In this document: positions 47,891 to 60,240 of the stretch, piece by piece
Position numbering within the stretch: the stretch's first letter is position 1
How the letters are laid out: the number at the start of each line of letters is the position of its first letter
DNA from: Pampus argenteus
Taxonomy: Eukaryota; Chordata; Actinopteri; Scombriformes; Stromateidae
Direction of reading: 5' to 3'
DNA: 64,000 nt
Assembly (NCBI GenBank): GCA_036937835.1
Contig: CM072875.1
Coordinates: 20,647,001 to 20,711,000, forward strand
The notes under the pieces: model-generated
What the model was told of the DNA's origin: nothing
What the model saw: only the letters and a program-made list of their open reading frames with translations
The model's database searches: none
Position numbers and translations under genes: made by a program

Positions 47891-48844
47891 AAAATCTATC
47901 TATTGGGAGGTTTTGTCCTACTTGGTTGACAGTCTTATGTATTTATTTGAGATATTTTGCTGCATGCATTCACCAGTAACATCTTAAATGATGACTCAAT
48001 CTTCAAAGCTAATTGTTAAGTTGACTCCTGGTTTGTTTTAATCATTAATCTGCTTTAATTTCGTGCCAGTTTTTTTGTTTTGTCTCTCTCTCTCTCTCAC
48101 AGGCAGCTCCGTGGTGGGTCGCTGCGTAACACACACAACATTTAACAAAACCTGAATAGTAGCGACTCCTTTATCCTGCTCAAGCTGAGACAAAAATACT
48201 ACTGAGCCCTGTCTGATGGAAGAGAGACAGAAGACGCAGTGAGAAAAATAAAAGCAGAGCTCGGTTCAGTGGAAATGTGACGAGAGGCGACAGACGGAGA
48301 CAGTTTTTGTTTCAGTAAACTACTTCGATGCAGAAAAACAGAAAAGAAAGGTGAAAGTTTATATGTCGTGTGCTCCGTATACTCACCATTACTTATATAA
48401 GAGAAGATCATGTTCCTCTGTTACATTCATTCGACAAAAGTTTATTTCTTTGGTTTCTTGTTTACTGCACTGTATCAAGTAAGATGTTGAACCTGATCGT
48501 AACACACAAATCTGATCGAGGTTGGAAAATGTTTGTTGTTGTTTTTTTTCATGTGCAGATATTGTATGTGTTTCTTAACAGACTGTTTTCATTGTAATTA
48601 AATTCCAGTACACAAGGCTGTACTGCACAGCCAGTAAAGTGATTGTTTATCGAACTGACTATCGTTTAAATTGAGTAACAACAAAGTCGTCTCCGAGTGA
48701 AGGTCAGTGAAATAGTGTGTAAAAGAGATGGCAGTGAAAGTTTTGGTCTCAAGGCAAAAGCTGCGCATACAAACACAGTTTTACAACAGCAATTCAGGTT
48801 CACACAGTTGAAAGTCAAGATGACAACAGACTCTAAAGAAGACT

Positions 48845-48845
<1 letters not shown>
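47891..48845. other. non-genic stretch
   Basis: A CT run lies at 48084-48098. No gene or named repeat recognised. Confidence 0.45.

Positions 48846-48894
<49 letters not shown>
48846..48894. repeat. (GT)n microsatellite
   Basis: About 24 perfect units. Confidence 0.95.
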
Positions 48895-48897
<3 letters not shown>

Positions 48898-50726
48898 TGT
48901 TCAGTTTTCAACACCTTCATTTAATAAAAATAAGTTTGAGGAAAACTGATGATGAAGACAAACTAGAAAACCTGAAGCAAACAGTCACATGATACAACAA
49001 AGAATCCAAAGACTAACCTGCTATTTACTTTCCTAAATTAATCAGAATCAGACTAATGAGTAGCTTATCGATCAAATGCTAACGAACCGAACTGGACTAT
49101 CAAAAGTAAGACATCTGATTAACTAAGCTGAGATTTAGCAGGTTGGATCAGGCTGATTGTGTTCTGGCGTTTTAAGACCTTGTGTAGAAGTTTGTGTACT
49201 TATCACATATTTTAAATAACACTACAGCGGTGAAAATTGGCACAATCTCTGTGAGACTTTCAGGACGTGTTGCATAGATTGAAAAAGACTGTGTGTGTTT
49301 ATCGAACGTTTTTGCGGTGGGTTACATTATGAACTGCTTTTGATTATCGACTGCAGCAGGTCTGACAGAAACACAGCCTCCAACAACAAAGTGACAAATC
49401 AACTGAGGATGTCCTAAAATTGGCGATGAGCTCTGATAAAAATAGGAGCAGACTGATCGCAATCATCTGCACTCAGCAACAACACGACGCAGCTTCAGCA
49501 AACTAAACCTACGCATAATAACAAAGCTTCAAACGGGGTTTAAATTAACCCAGCCAATCCAATGTGACCTGAAAATAAAACCCTTTTTTGTTGTTCTTCT
49601 CACTCATTTTTCAGTTAGGGAGAAGAAGAATGAGAAGGAGGAGGACTGAAGATTTTCTTGTTCCACTGATGCAAATAAAAACCAAATAAATGTATTTTTT
49701 CATCAAAGCAATATGTAAATGATGGCACTCTCAGGATAGGGTTCCTTGAGGACTCGCTACAGTAGCACAGCTGAGTCGCTGAGTGTTTGCTGTCTGCTTA
49801 TTTATTTATTTTCATCACCGTTGTCTTCGCTGAAGCTCGGCTGAGGCGAATAAAACGAACGCCCCGTAGTTCTGTCATGAAAAAAAAAAAAGTGGAAGGA
49901 GAAATTTATGCCTTTAATTAAGAAAGTTGCGTGGCCTTGGAGGGATGTTAGAGTTGTGCTGCGTGTGTTGTGCTGATGTGTCTGTTGTCAGTGGGGTCGC
50001 GGCTTCATTGTGGTCTTGGGTGTTTTGTTTTTATTTTTGTTTTGTTTTTTGTTGGAAGAGAGAGAAAAATGTTTCTTGGGAAATGTTGTTTCTTATGAGC
50101 AGTGATGCCAATACAGCAAAAACCAAATAGGGAGGAAGACCAGCAAAGAAAGAGATTAAAAGTTAAAGAAAAGTAAGAGAGAGAAAGACGACATAATGAG
50201 GAGAAAGAGAAAAGCAAGAATGAACGTCAGAGAAGCAGATATAGAAGTAAAGCAGATAGACTGGTTCAGTGAGGAGAGAAAATAAGACAAATATAGCTGT
50301 ATGTCGCTAGCTAGCGCGTTAGCACATCATTGGCTAGCATCCAGCAACATTAACACTTGTTTATGGGACCCTTAGTTAAAAGAAACTGAAGCTTCACCCT
50401 TGTAGTCAACAAAAACAACGCTATGTTTTCTCAGGAATAAAACGTTGTTCAGTGAGTTGCGCTCTTTCAGCACCAAGGACAGCTCACGTTATGATTGGTG
50501 GATGAATAAATAGGTCATCATTGAGTTTATGTTAATAATGTTATTATTCAGATCTTGTTATTCATGTTGGCCTCGTAACATTATTTATCTGTAAATACTT
50601 TTGACTATGTGTATTCGCTTTAGTTGCGGTATTGACTAGTTTGTGTTAGTTGACACTGTTGACCGGCCTACCATCTAACAGGTTCAAACTCTAATTAAAG
50701 ATTGAATGCAGCAACCACAGCTCACC

Positions 50727-50729
<3 letters not shown>
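48895..50729. other. non-genic stretch
   Basis: AT-rich with a GA-rich patch at 50130-50285 that makes low-complexity ORFs on the - strand. A GCTAGCTAGCGCG patch lies at 50308-50321. No gene is supported. Confidence 0.45.
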
Positions 50730-50780
<51 letters not shown>

Positions 50781-50782
50781 TT
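50730..50782. repeat. (TA)n followed by poly(T)
   Basis: About 17 TA units run straight into T20. The composite may be a retroelement-tail relic, but no element body is recognisable on either side. Confidence 0.9.
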
Positions 50783-51539
50783 AAAGTGGGTGATTTATTA
50801 AATTCCTGCTTGAAGCGGGTGAAACAAAGCTACAGTCTTTTTTCTTCACCGGATGGATGTAAGTCTCTTTCTTTTAGCTCTGGTTTGGTCTTCACCAGCT
50901 TGTGACGGTAACCGTTGCTACGGTAACTGCAGTAAAGCGGTGCGTTTGTCAACACTTGGTGCTGAAAATAGCTGCCTGCTGCTGATGAATATACCATAAC
51001 TCTGTCTCCTAAAACATATGTTCATATATGACGAAATTACAAAATATGCTATAAACCAAATATGCTTTACTGGAAACATAATGCTGGCTGAATTATGTTT
51101 TATCTCTATTATATATCATTTTTTCTGACTATACAGTAAAGTATGTTTTCACCTTTTTCTATAAAATTCACTTTGCTGGAAGAATTTAAATGAATTCACG
51201 ACTGTACATGAAATTAAAATCAAACTGCTGTGTTTGACATCGATGTACAGTAGAAAGTCTTATAAAGTGCCGATAGAGCGGTTTGAACTCTGTGACACAG
51301 AGAGATGAAACACAGAAGAAGAACACAGTGAGATCGACATGTCATTTTATTTATTGTAACGTGTGTTGCATCTACTAATTATGTGTTTTAAAAAATACGC
51401 AGAGAGATCTTGAGCCATATGAAAATAAACGTGCCATTTTTAAGATGTTTCTATCTAATAATCTGAATCCTGCGCCAAAGAAAAGGAGAGACAGATGTGA
51501 TGATCTCATCAGGAATGATCTCATCTGTGTATTGCCTTT

Positions 51540-51541
<2 letters not shown>
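50783..51541. other. non-genic stretch
   Basis: AT-rich DNA with no gene or named repeat. Confidence 0.45.

Positions 51542-51582
<41 letters not shown>
51542..51582. repeat. (GT)n microsatellite, left arm of GT/CA pair
   Basis: About 20 perfect units. It lies 100 bp before a CA array at 51683, so the two can pair on one strand. Confidence 0.95.
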
Positions 51583-51584
<2 letters not shown>

Positions 51585-51600
51585 ACAGGGTGACTCCTGG

Positions 51601-51602
51601 GG

Positions 51603-51633
<31 letters not shown>

Positions 51634-51636
51634 GGG
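51601..51636. repeat. GGA-rich low-complexity tract
   Basis: GGAGGAGGA...GGAAGAGGA purine tract between two dinucleotide arrays. It makes poly-Pro or poly-Ser in chance ORFs. Confidence 0.9.
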
Positions 51637-51679
51637 ATTGCCCTCTCTCTTGTCTCTCCCTCTGCAGTTCTGCCCCCCA

Positions 51680-51682
<3 letters not shown>

Positions 51683-51714
<32 letters not shown>
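51683..51714. repeat. (CA)n microsatellite, right arm of GT/CA pair
   Basis: About 16 perfect units, complementary to the GT array at 51542. Confidence 0.95.
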
Positions 51715-51715
<1 letters not shown>

Positions 51716-51804
51716 CTTTTGTGTTTCACTTTGATCCAGCGCTGTTGCCAACATCAAAAAGTCCTCTGTCACTGGGAGCAACACGCTGTACAGTCAAAGA
51801 AAAG

Positions 51805-51832
<28 letters not shown>
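51805..51832. repeat. (GT)n microsatellite
   Basis: About 14 perfect units. Confidence 0.95.
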
Positions 51833-51835
<3 letters not shown>

Positions 51836-54798
51836 ACAGTAGCACTACCACTCACACACACGCCAAGTAAGAATAACGCAGTTATTACGAATTGATAGAA
51901 TTAAAAATGTGATCTTTGGGCAAGTAAATGATTAGGAGAGATTGTGACAGAGAGAGAAGCGAAGCTGCCTGAATTCAGAGAAATAAGTTGACTTGATAAT
52001 AATATGAACAAATAACGTCAAACCCAGTTAATCAGTTACACTCCTGCTGACAATAAGACCAGAAGAGGAGAAGTATCTGTCTGGCATTTTGGCATTTAAA
52101 GGATAATATTTCTATAGTTTTAATCTTGAGCTTTGGGAACGTTGCTGTAGAGACGATCAGACGGGTTTTACATTCGTTAACAGCAGGAGAGGAGAAAACA
52201 CTTGTTTTTGGTTTTTATTCCTCATTTGTTCTGTCAAAACACATTTTGACAACAAAAGCAAATGATTGTGGTTTAAATGTCAGTACAGTAAAAATGTCAA
52301 GTATCGTTCTTTAAGACACTACTGACTTTTATCAATATTTAATCATCTTTTCCACTAAACTTCAACATCTTCAGCCAGTGCCTAACACACAATCCTGCTG
52401 TGTTTGTTGAACAGATATTCTACTACAAGAGTGGATGTTAGAAAAAGAGGGTGTCACATTTGGTTTGATTTATTATCATCATGGCAGGAGGAGAGCAAAT
52501 CCCCATCAAACAAAACGTTTCTTTCAGGGCAGATATTTCTATAATTGCACGAATTTATTGATTCTGCACAACATAATGAGCTATGATGCAACTAAGACTT
52601 GTGATATTTGTGTTGACACAGAAAGCAGGAAAACCAGACTTCACAGAGATTGTTTCAAGCCACAAAACAATTATGATTTTTATTGCTTCTTCACAACATA
52701 ATGAGACTAAGAAATCTCAAACGGTCGTTCTTGTGAAGGCTGCGAAGCCAAAAAACACCCAGAAACAATCTTTTTGTTGTTGCAGCTTTTAGACAACAAT
52801 ACCTGCATCTAAACAACAGCCTTTGTTTACAGGCTCATTTCATTGCGACAAGAGAGAGAGAGAGATTTGTTTTCTTCTTCTCTATACAGGATGGAGGAAG
52901 GAAGAAAATCAAAGATGTTTCTCAAAACATTTGAAGGTGACTCACACTAACACGCTAACAGGGATGAGACTCTTCAAACATTCACCGCTGAAGAAGAAAC
53001 CTGTGATATTCAGAGAAAACGAGCTGCAACCTTTCATCATGTTGGAATCAGATGATCAATGATCAAATGATCAATAGACATGATTAGAAGTGTAATTGTA
53101 ACCTGTAATAGGGGGCTACTTTTATTTATCTTAACCCAGGTATTGATTAGCCTATTTTTTTTTTTTTTGGAAATGATCTTTAGTGTTGGAACAGATGTGA
53201 AGATTTAAAAAAAACATATAAAGATGAGATCACTAAGCTCATAAATTAATAATAATAATAATAATAAACAACTTTTTCTTTGGCTGCAGGTCAACTACTT
53301 ACAAAAACTGTAGCTATTAGTCATAATATTATTACTCATAAAATTATGATATAATCTTTAGTATAAATGCGCTTTTTTATTCATTAGAAATCAATAAACA
53401 AAAAAATAGATAAGATTCATAGACAAGTTATCTGTCTACAATTGGTTTGTGTTGTAGCAGCTAGATAATAATTAATATCCTTAATGATTATTATTTCTTT
53501 CAAAAAGTTGTTTCTACAGCCTCCAGTGTGTCTTTTGTGAGTTTCCCCCCAAAACTGACGAAACTTACCGGACAAATAAATACAGAAAAACAAAACCTTT
53601 AAAAAAAATGATTTTTTTTGTCTGCAATCAATAACGAACACAGTCATGTAAAGATTTCTGCAGTCTGAAATAGATGCAGGTTGACGTTACAGCCAAAGGT
53701 TTTGGTTGTGTTTATATTTCATAACCTTTATTAACTACGTTTACGTGAAGACAGGAAATGTGGCAGAAATCAACACATCCGCTGCAGTCGCCTGATGGTT
53801 GTATTTGTTGTTGTGTTTTTAAATTTAAGTCCAGCTTGGATTTGATTATTCTGGGAACAAGGACACATTTCCACATGTCACATTAATCTTTTAGGAAACC
53901 TGGTTATGCATATTCATAACCAGGAAATCGTGTTTCTTCATCAGAACTCTTGATGTGCAAATAAAGTTTAACCCTTATTAATAATATATATAATCAATAT
54001 TCAAGAAATCAGGTTACTAGTCAACAGTAACTTCAGTCAGTCCCTGAATTCCGACTTTTATGCAAATCTCATGTATTTCTTTTGTAAAATAAAAACAGCA
54101 AAATGTATTTTGCAAACAATATGAAGAAATACAATTTTTAAAAAGAATCTGCAATTTCACTTGAACGAATTTTAAATTTCTAACAGAATAAGGTGGTTCG
54201 AAAAGTGACAACAAAAATATTTGGTATTTATTTTCATCTTTCAACACAAGAAGTAGGAGATGTTTAAAGCTGCGCATAATGCCAACAAAAAAAAACAATA
54301 CAGGCAGGGGGAAACGATGCAGTGCTTCAGGGCAAAGTGCTCTGGGAAGCCTGCAGACAGTTTGGTTTAAAACTAATTTAAATGACACAATGTGGTGTTT
54401 TAATGTCATTATTCAATGATTTAGTTCATAGTTTAATACATTCAGACCACGATGACCCTGAAAATCAGACCTAAAACAATAAAATGCCCTCTGGGTTTAA
54501 GACCAGAGCATTTTACATCATCTACAGTTATACATTATGCATTTTATCATAGCGTGACTCACTGGTGTACAAGGTGGTGGCAGATGTAGAAGTAAAAAAA
54601 GAGGGTCAGTGAGGGTGGAGGCTTCGCGTTGGAGCAGTGCATCATGGGATGGCTACACATATCTAGCATTATTAACTTGTAACTGTTCCTCCTGTTCCTG
54701 TGTGTGGAACCTCATGTCACTTCACATCCTAACACTTGTCTCTTTACACGCTCATGGCCTCGGGCTGGAGACGTCAGACTGAGCACACACAGCCGTGT

Positions 54799-54800
<2 letters not shown>
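51833..54800. other. non-genic AT-rich stretch
   Basis: No gene recognised. (GA)n at 52850-52865, (AAT)n at 53247-53268 and T-run at 53154-53169. The 130-residue - strand ORF at 54017-54409 is rich in Phe and Leu with no domain. The patch 54600-54790 has even composition including GTGCATCATGGGATGGC. Confidence 0.45.

Positions 54801-54841
<41 letters not shown>
54801..54841. repeat. (GT)n microsatellite
   Basis: About 20 perfect units. Confidence 0.95.
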
Positions 54842-54842
<1 letters not shown>

Positions 54843-55492
54843 AGAATAGTGAATGAGGTCAATAGCAGTGCATACCTGATCCCGCTTCAGCTCAGCCTTG
54901 TACGATATCATGGTACCCTTTGATGTTATATAATGCAAAATGACTGACTGCTGTTATTACACCCGTCCACCAGGGACATACAGGACAGAAACAAGGTAAA
55001 GTCACAGCGGCAGGAACCCGAAGAGGCACCAAGAGGAGTTTTTAAAACAGAAAAGTCAGATCAAAATGAGTTTTATGAATAGATAAATAATAATAGAATT
55101 ACATACCATAGAGATAAATGTATCTTATACTGTTTCAGCTCTTGTCTTCTGATGCGTTTAGTATGTTTAGTATGAAGAACTGTCATTGCTGAGTCTTTAT
55201 AAACTGTACATTAACTGTAAGGGAACAGACGGACTCGTCACTCACTTTTTCTTTCTGGCATTTTGGCATCCGTTTGTGCACATTTGTGTCTAATTATGAT
55301 TTCTTTTCTGACTTTTTGTATGCAATCACATTTGTATGCCTCTAAAATTCACTTCACATTCTGTCTGAACTCACAAGAAAGCAAAAAGCAGACGGAAAAA
55401 TACAGAATCTGTCAATAACACTGAAAAAAAACTGTTTATTAGTAAAATGATCTAAAACCATAAACCATATATTTTTTGTATCAGTTGTAAAT

Positions 55493-55494
<2 letters not shown>

Positions 55495-55534
<40 letters not shown>
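55495..55534. repeat. (GT)n microsatellite
   Basis: About 17 units followed by ATGTG. Confidence 0.95.
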
Positions 55535-55535
<1 letters not shown>

Positions 55536-55809
55536 CCTCTTCAGATGATGTCTTGCTGTTCTTGGTTTCATCATTTCTACACCAAGGACACAATCAAAGA
55601 CAGTCCTGTGCATTTGTTTACATTTGTTATGCTCACTGAAGTTACTCCAAATCTTGACACTAGTTCAGATCACTGGAGACATCAAATCCTTTTCATCTGA
55701 AGTTCAGTAAAGAGGTGATTACGTTCACCAGCCCAAAGTCAAATTTATGTTGGGCTAAAAACTCCATCACGGAAAGGGCAAAGAAGCTCTAATTTAAAAA
55801 GTGGGGGAG

Positions 55810-56165
55810 GAGAGTGGACTTCAAGGCTTGTCTTAGCCTCCCCGTTCACTCCTGTTGGCAGCTAACAGGCCGGAGTAATTGGGATGTGGATAAGACAGCG
55901 ATCAAACGAAACCTTCACACCTCCATCACACTTAATGAAAGCTCAACAAGGCGCTTTGTAGTCTTTCGCCTGCAAGAGTCTATGTGGTTCTGCATGCCTG
56001 TATCCGTCCGTGTCTGTATGAGTGCATGTGCGGCTGCTCGTATCCACTGCAATAGCTTGTGTTATTTTTAAGGCAATTATTTTTTGTTTTTTGGCGGCGT
56101 CAGTCAATCTGCTATTATCCAGACTGACACGCAGCGCATCCAGATAAGTCGTCTAATGGTACAGA
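55810..56165. promoter_or_regulatory. candidate conserved non-coding element
   Basis: Even-composition sequence with CCGGAGTAATTGGG, ATCACACTTAATGAAAGC, GCTATTATCCAG and ATCCAGATAAGTCG words. An 85-residue ORF crosses the left half without a domain. It is bounded on the right by a (GT)n stretch at 56209. Confidence 0.35.
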
Positions 56166-57885
56166 AATAATAAGTCGACGCTGAGACAGATTTGTAGATT
56201 TCTCCTTGTGTGTGTGTGTGTGTTTTTAGACAATATAATACCTCAGGGATATCCAATTCAATTATCTACAAAATTATAGGAGAAAACAAAATTTACAATG
56301 TGTGAATTTAATGAAAAAGTAATTATTTTGGTCTCTTGGGAGTTTAACAGATTCCTCAGCTAACACTTTTACTGCTGCCTGCCTGTCTGTGTGGGGTTTT
56401 GGAGAGATTTGAAGTAGATCCAGTTGAAAACGTGATCATGTGATCATTCCTGAAACTTCCTGGGAAGAAACATCTGTAATAAAAGTCACAAGACCAAAAC
56501 TGATCACATCATCTGACTGAGCGGGGGTCCGAGTCATCGACCTGAGAGCAATGACGGTGGTGTTAAGATATTTGTAGCAATAGAGTCAAATATTAAAAAT
56601 GGGGTTTATATTTACTTGACATATTTTTTGCAGCATCGAGGAGTTTCTACAGATTTCAAAAGCTGTCCTCGGATACATAAACACTAGCTTATATCTGTGA
56701 CTTGTGTGTAATAATCAGTTCAAAAGCAAGAGAGGCACAAACCTGCGGCCGCATCATCTCTTCTTCGTGTGTTTCATGTGTCTCTCAGCAGCACAGCTCC
56801 ATCAGCGCTGCTCCACGGGGACTAAAGGCTGTAATAACCAGCGTGAAGTCACAGCTGCCACACTGTATCTGTGTGTGTCTGTATAAGTGATTGTTTGCAT
56901 GTGTGTTTTCTGTATGTATTATTTTGTATAGTTGTCTGTCTATGCCTGATCCCACACTCAGGGACGCTTCTGTCACACACACAGTTCAGGCATTAACTCG
57001 TTGCTGCTGCGCTGCACAGCCATCTGTCCCGGTGCCGACATGTGCTCGGGTGTTACATGCTGTCGACACCCCGGCGGAGGAAGCAGGGTGGAAGATAAAT
57101 ACACTACAAATACGGATTAGCCGAGTATTTCTGTGAGATCTGTGAAATGTGAGATCCAGTTCAAACACAACGATTTCATAATTTAAGCTAACTGTGAAAC
57201 ATGATGAACACAAAATTTTGGTTTCACTCTTGTAGTGTTATTGTACTGCTAATAACAACAATGTTTCCTACAGACACAGTTATCTGTAGACTAGCTGGTG
57301 AACATAGCGGAGCATTTAGCCGCTAAAGAGACAGATATTTCCCTCAGGAGCAGAAACACTGAATATTGGATTTACATTCACCAGCTGGACACAAACACGA
57401 CTCCACATGAATGATAATGTTGCTCCATAACTGCTGGACTCGACTTAAAAGTTGATATACGTCAATGCTGTGTTCTTAACCTGCTTCTGCTGCCACCAAG
57501 AGGCTAAAAAAAGAGTCGATGCAGGTACTTTTCCTGCACACATGCTCGGATAAAACTGTGGATGCTTCTCCTGTGTTTCTGCACGCAGTCTTACTAAACT
57601 TTTCACCTCTGATTGCATTTTTTTAAAAATGCAATTATATGTTCTTGGAAAAGTTGAAGTCTTGACACGTATAAGATGCATGCATGTTGCTTTTGTAGAA
57701 GTCAGACTTCTTAATTCATGCTGACTGCTGTACTTTCGCTGCACTGCCAAGAGTAACATATGGAGGGGGAAAAGGCTTCACTCTTATTTTAGCCAAGTGA
57801 GGTTACAAAAAAAGAAAACTGGTATCTGGCAGGTGGAGCTGCCAGCAGAGCTTCCTGTTTTAAAATATCAGCATCACTTTTCATA
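56166..57885. other. non-genic stretch
   Basis: No gene recognised. The patch 56740-57100 has mixed composition and overlapping ORFs in several frames, none with a domain or splice support. Confidence 0.4.
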
Positions 57886-58084
57886 AAAGTCAATTTTATT
57901 TATATAGCATCGAATTAAAACAAAAGTCGTTTGGTGACACTTTACATATAGAGCCTGTACTCAACAATTCTCCCATGAGCAAACACTTGGTGATGGTGTC
58001 GAGGAAAAACTCCCCTTTTAACGGGAAGAAACCTCAAGCTGGACCAGGCTCTAGGTGGGCGGCCATCTGCCTTGACCGGTTGGG

Positions 58085-58134
58085 TTGAAATAGAAGAGAG
58101 GGAGGTGGAGAAGGGAGAAGGGAGAAGGGAGGGA
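58085..58134. repeat. GA-rich tract inside the LINE 3' region
   Basis: Three GAGAAGG units in a GAGAGGGAGG-rich stretch; low complexity within the repeat. Confidence 0.8.
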
Positions 58135-58422
58135 CACAGAGATGGACAGCATCAACAGTAACAACTAAAATTAGAATATAATTATGGATAATAAATATAA
58201 TAATAATGCTAAGAATACAAATATGACAATGTAAACAATGAATTGTTGATTCGCCAAAGAAATCCAGATTCATGATCTATGAGCTTTGGCATCACATTAT
58301 CACCATCTTTACAGCTCAGTGCATCATGGGAAGTCCCCCAGCAGTCTAGGCTTACAGCAGCATAACTAGGGGCTGGTCCAAGGCAGGCCTAATTATAAGC
58401 TTTATCAGTTTTAAGGCTCCAC

Positions 58423-58782
58423 TTAATCATAGAGAGGGGGTCTGCCCTCCTGATCGAACCCAGACGCTAATATAGGAGAGGTATGGTCTTTGTCCCGGTT
58501 CTTGTCAGAACGTGCTGCAGCATCTGGACCAACTGGAGAGTCTTCAGACACTTGTTGGGGCAGCTCGATAATAAGGAATAATGCAATAATCCAGCCTGGA
58601 AGTAACAAATACACAGATTTGGGGTTTTTTTCTGTATCTTCTTGCGGATGGATGTGCCTGATTTTAGCAACATTACATAGGTGAAAAAAGGCAGTCTTTG
58701 ATATTTGTTTTATGTGGGAGTTAAAGGACATATCCTGATCAAAGATAACTCCCAGATTCCTTACGGTGGCGCTGGAGGCCAA
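58423..58782 (-). pseudogene. reverse-transcriptase C-terminal remnant ORF of the LINE
   Basis: The single readable piece of the LINE at 57.9-59.1 kb: 119 residues beginning MASSATVRNLGVIFDQDMSF. RNLGVIFD and SFNSHIKQI are the conserved RT thumb-proximal motifs of teleost L2-type elements. After about residue 45 the frame diverges from the family, and the QLVQ/ILAS/WLP motifs appear only in other frames. It is not a functional gene. Confidence 0.8.
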
Positions 58783-59403
58783 GGTGATGCCATCCAGAGT
58801 AGCTATAGATACAACTGGGTATCATCTGCATAACAATGAACATTTATGGAGTGTGTCCTAATAATATTACCTAACGGAAGTATATATAAGGTGAATACTT
58901 TTGCCTGCATGGAGGATTGATCATTAACATGTACAAAATGAAACTGATCTGCTAAATAGGACTTAAACCACTTTAATACAGTTCCTTTAATGCCAATTAC
59001 ATGTTGTAGTCTCTGCAGTAGTGACGATCAATAGATTCAAATACATCGCTAAGGGTCTAAGAGACAGGTTGATGGTTCAGATTAAGAAACCATTGAAGTT
59101 AGTTCAATATTTATAAATGTATTAAGTACACCTAAAGTCAACCTATAGTCTAATACAACATATTAATGTTTAGTCTAGCATATAATTACATTGATCTTAA
59201 TATAAATAATATAACTAAGTAATGATCAACTTTCAGTTATACTGTTATGCTATTATTAAAAAAGCGCTGCCAAAATATCTGTTTTGGTTCTTCTCTGCAC
59301 ACAAGACTGAAGCAGACATGCAGGATACAGGAAGAGGAGTGAAACCAGTCAGTTTCATTGAATGTGTGGCAGGCAGGAGAGATTCTGGGATGGAGGCGTG
59401 TAT

Positions 59404-59412
59404 GTGTGCGTG

Positions 59413-59443
<31 letters not shown>
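59404..59443. repeat. (GT)n microsatellite, interrupted
   Basis: GT tract broken by ATAT near 59427. Confidence 0.9.
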
Positions 59444-59444
59444 C

Positions 59445-59590
59445 TTGCCTCCTGGGAATTTCCCTTACCACTCAGCAGTAATGAGCTGTGCAGGCAACAT
59501 TTTGCTTATAGGCCCATAAACAACACACTTATTAAGATGGAAGTCGCCGCCGGCTACCAGGGTTAATTCAGATACATACGTGGAGTAAGA
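59445..59590. promoter_or_regulatory. candidate conserved non-coding element between two GT arrays
   Basis: Even-composition 140-bp block with GGGAATTTCCC (perfect NF-kB-like palindrome at about 59455-59465), TTATAGGCCCATAAA and GAAGTCGCCGCCGGC. ORFs on both strands cross it without a domain. NF-kB is a pattern match only. Confidence 0.3.
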
Positions 59591-59600
59591 GCTTTCGGAT

Positions 59601-59623
59601 GTGTGTGTGTGTGTGTGTGTGTG
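59601..59623. repeat. (GT)n microsatellite
   Basis: Eleven units. Confidence 0.95.
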
Positions 59624-59659
59624 GAGGTGGGAGATGGGGGCTGAGTCAATCAGGTTGTA

Positions 59660-60240
59660 CACAGAGGGAGAAGGATGATAGACAGAAAACGCTGGAGAGG
59701 ATTTGCACCACCATATTTGGTGTCACTACTGAGTACAGAGAGAGAGAGAAAAACATATACAGTATTAAAAAAAAATGATGGATAAAGAGGACAAAGGGTG
59801 ACAAACTTAGATGTACAGAACAACTTAGACTATGAAAGAAAGAAAGACACAGAAGGAAAGAAGGACAGAGACTCAGACAAACAAAGATTTGAACACTCAG
59901 ACAGGAAAAGAAAGAGTGGGAGAGTAGACATGGAGAGAGATTAAAATAGAGAGTCGGTGAGTCAGACATGGAAAGAGAGACAGAAGGAAAGAGTGAGTCA
60001 CAAAGATAAAGAAAGAGAGAGAAAAAGTGAAACACAAGGGGAAAAGAGAAAAAGACAAGGACACAAGGGCTGAGAGAGAATAACTAAAATGGAAAAAGAG
60101 GAAGAAACAAGCAATCAGAGACCGAGACTCCAAGAAAGTGAGTAAGGACGTAAAAATGAGGATAACAGGCAAAGTGAAAGAAGGAGAAAATGTATCTTGG
60201 GACAAATAGTCAATAGTGTTAAAAAGAACAAGAAGAGTTC
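59660..60240. repeat. long purine-rich (GA/AAAG) low-complexity tract
   Basis: About 580 bp in which the + strand is overwhelmingly A and G in GAGA, GAAAG and GGAAAG words. The complement reads as Ser/Phe/Leu-rich ORFs of 129 and 102 residues, which are therefore artefacts. Confidence 0.85.

Larger units (their letters stand above)
57886..59075 (-). mobile_element. degenerate LINE (L2-like), - strand: 3' region and reverse-transcriptase remnants
   Basis: Read on the - strand, from 59075 downward, it shows LLDPSDVFESIDRH (palm motif A, about 59010-59065), IGIKGTVLKWFKSYL (about 58945-58990) and TLYILPLGNIIRTHS (about 58845-58890). Next is CYADDTQLYL (YADD at 58821-58832), then a jump to SSATVRNLGVIFDQDMSFNSHIKQ (about 58705-58780), after which the frame becomes broken through PDAAARSD-like and RRADPLS-like stretches to about 58440. 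The thumb region is internally deleted. The + strand then shows GCATCATGGGAAGTCCCCC (58322) and GCGGCCATCTGCCTTGACC (58060), words known from teleost repeats of this class. The 5' part (ORF1, endonuclease) is absent. Clade by resemblance only. Confidence 0.82.

Noticed and set aside
50730..50782. TA/T-rich tract as a TATA promoter
   Set aside because: It is a plain microsatellite with poly(T); no downstream transcript or ORF supports a promoter.
51375..51895. Five overlapping ORFs with Val/Cys or His/Thr repeats
   Set aside because: Direct translations of GT and CA microsatellites and the GGA tract.
54017..54409. 130-residue - strand ORF
   Set aside because: Phe/Leu/Cys-rich from AT-rich DNA, no family features.
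59646..60205. 129- and 102-residue Ser/Phe/Leu-rich - strand ORFs
   Set aside because: They are translations of a purine-rich low-complexity tract.
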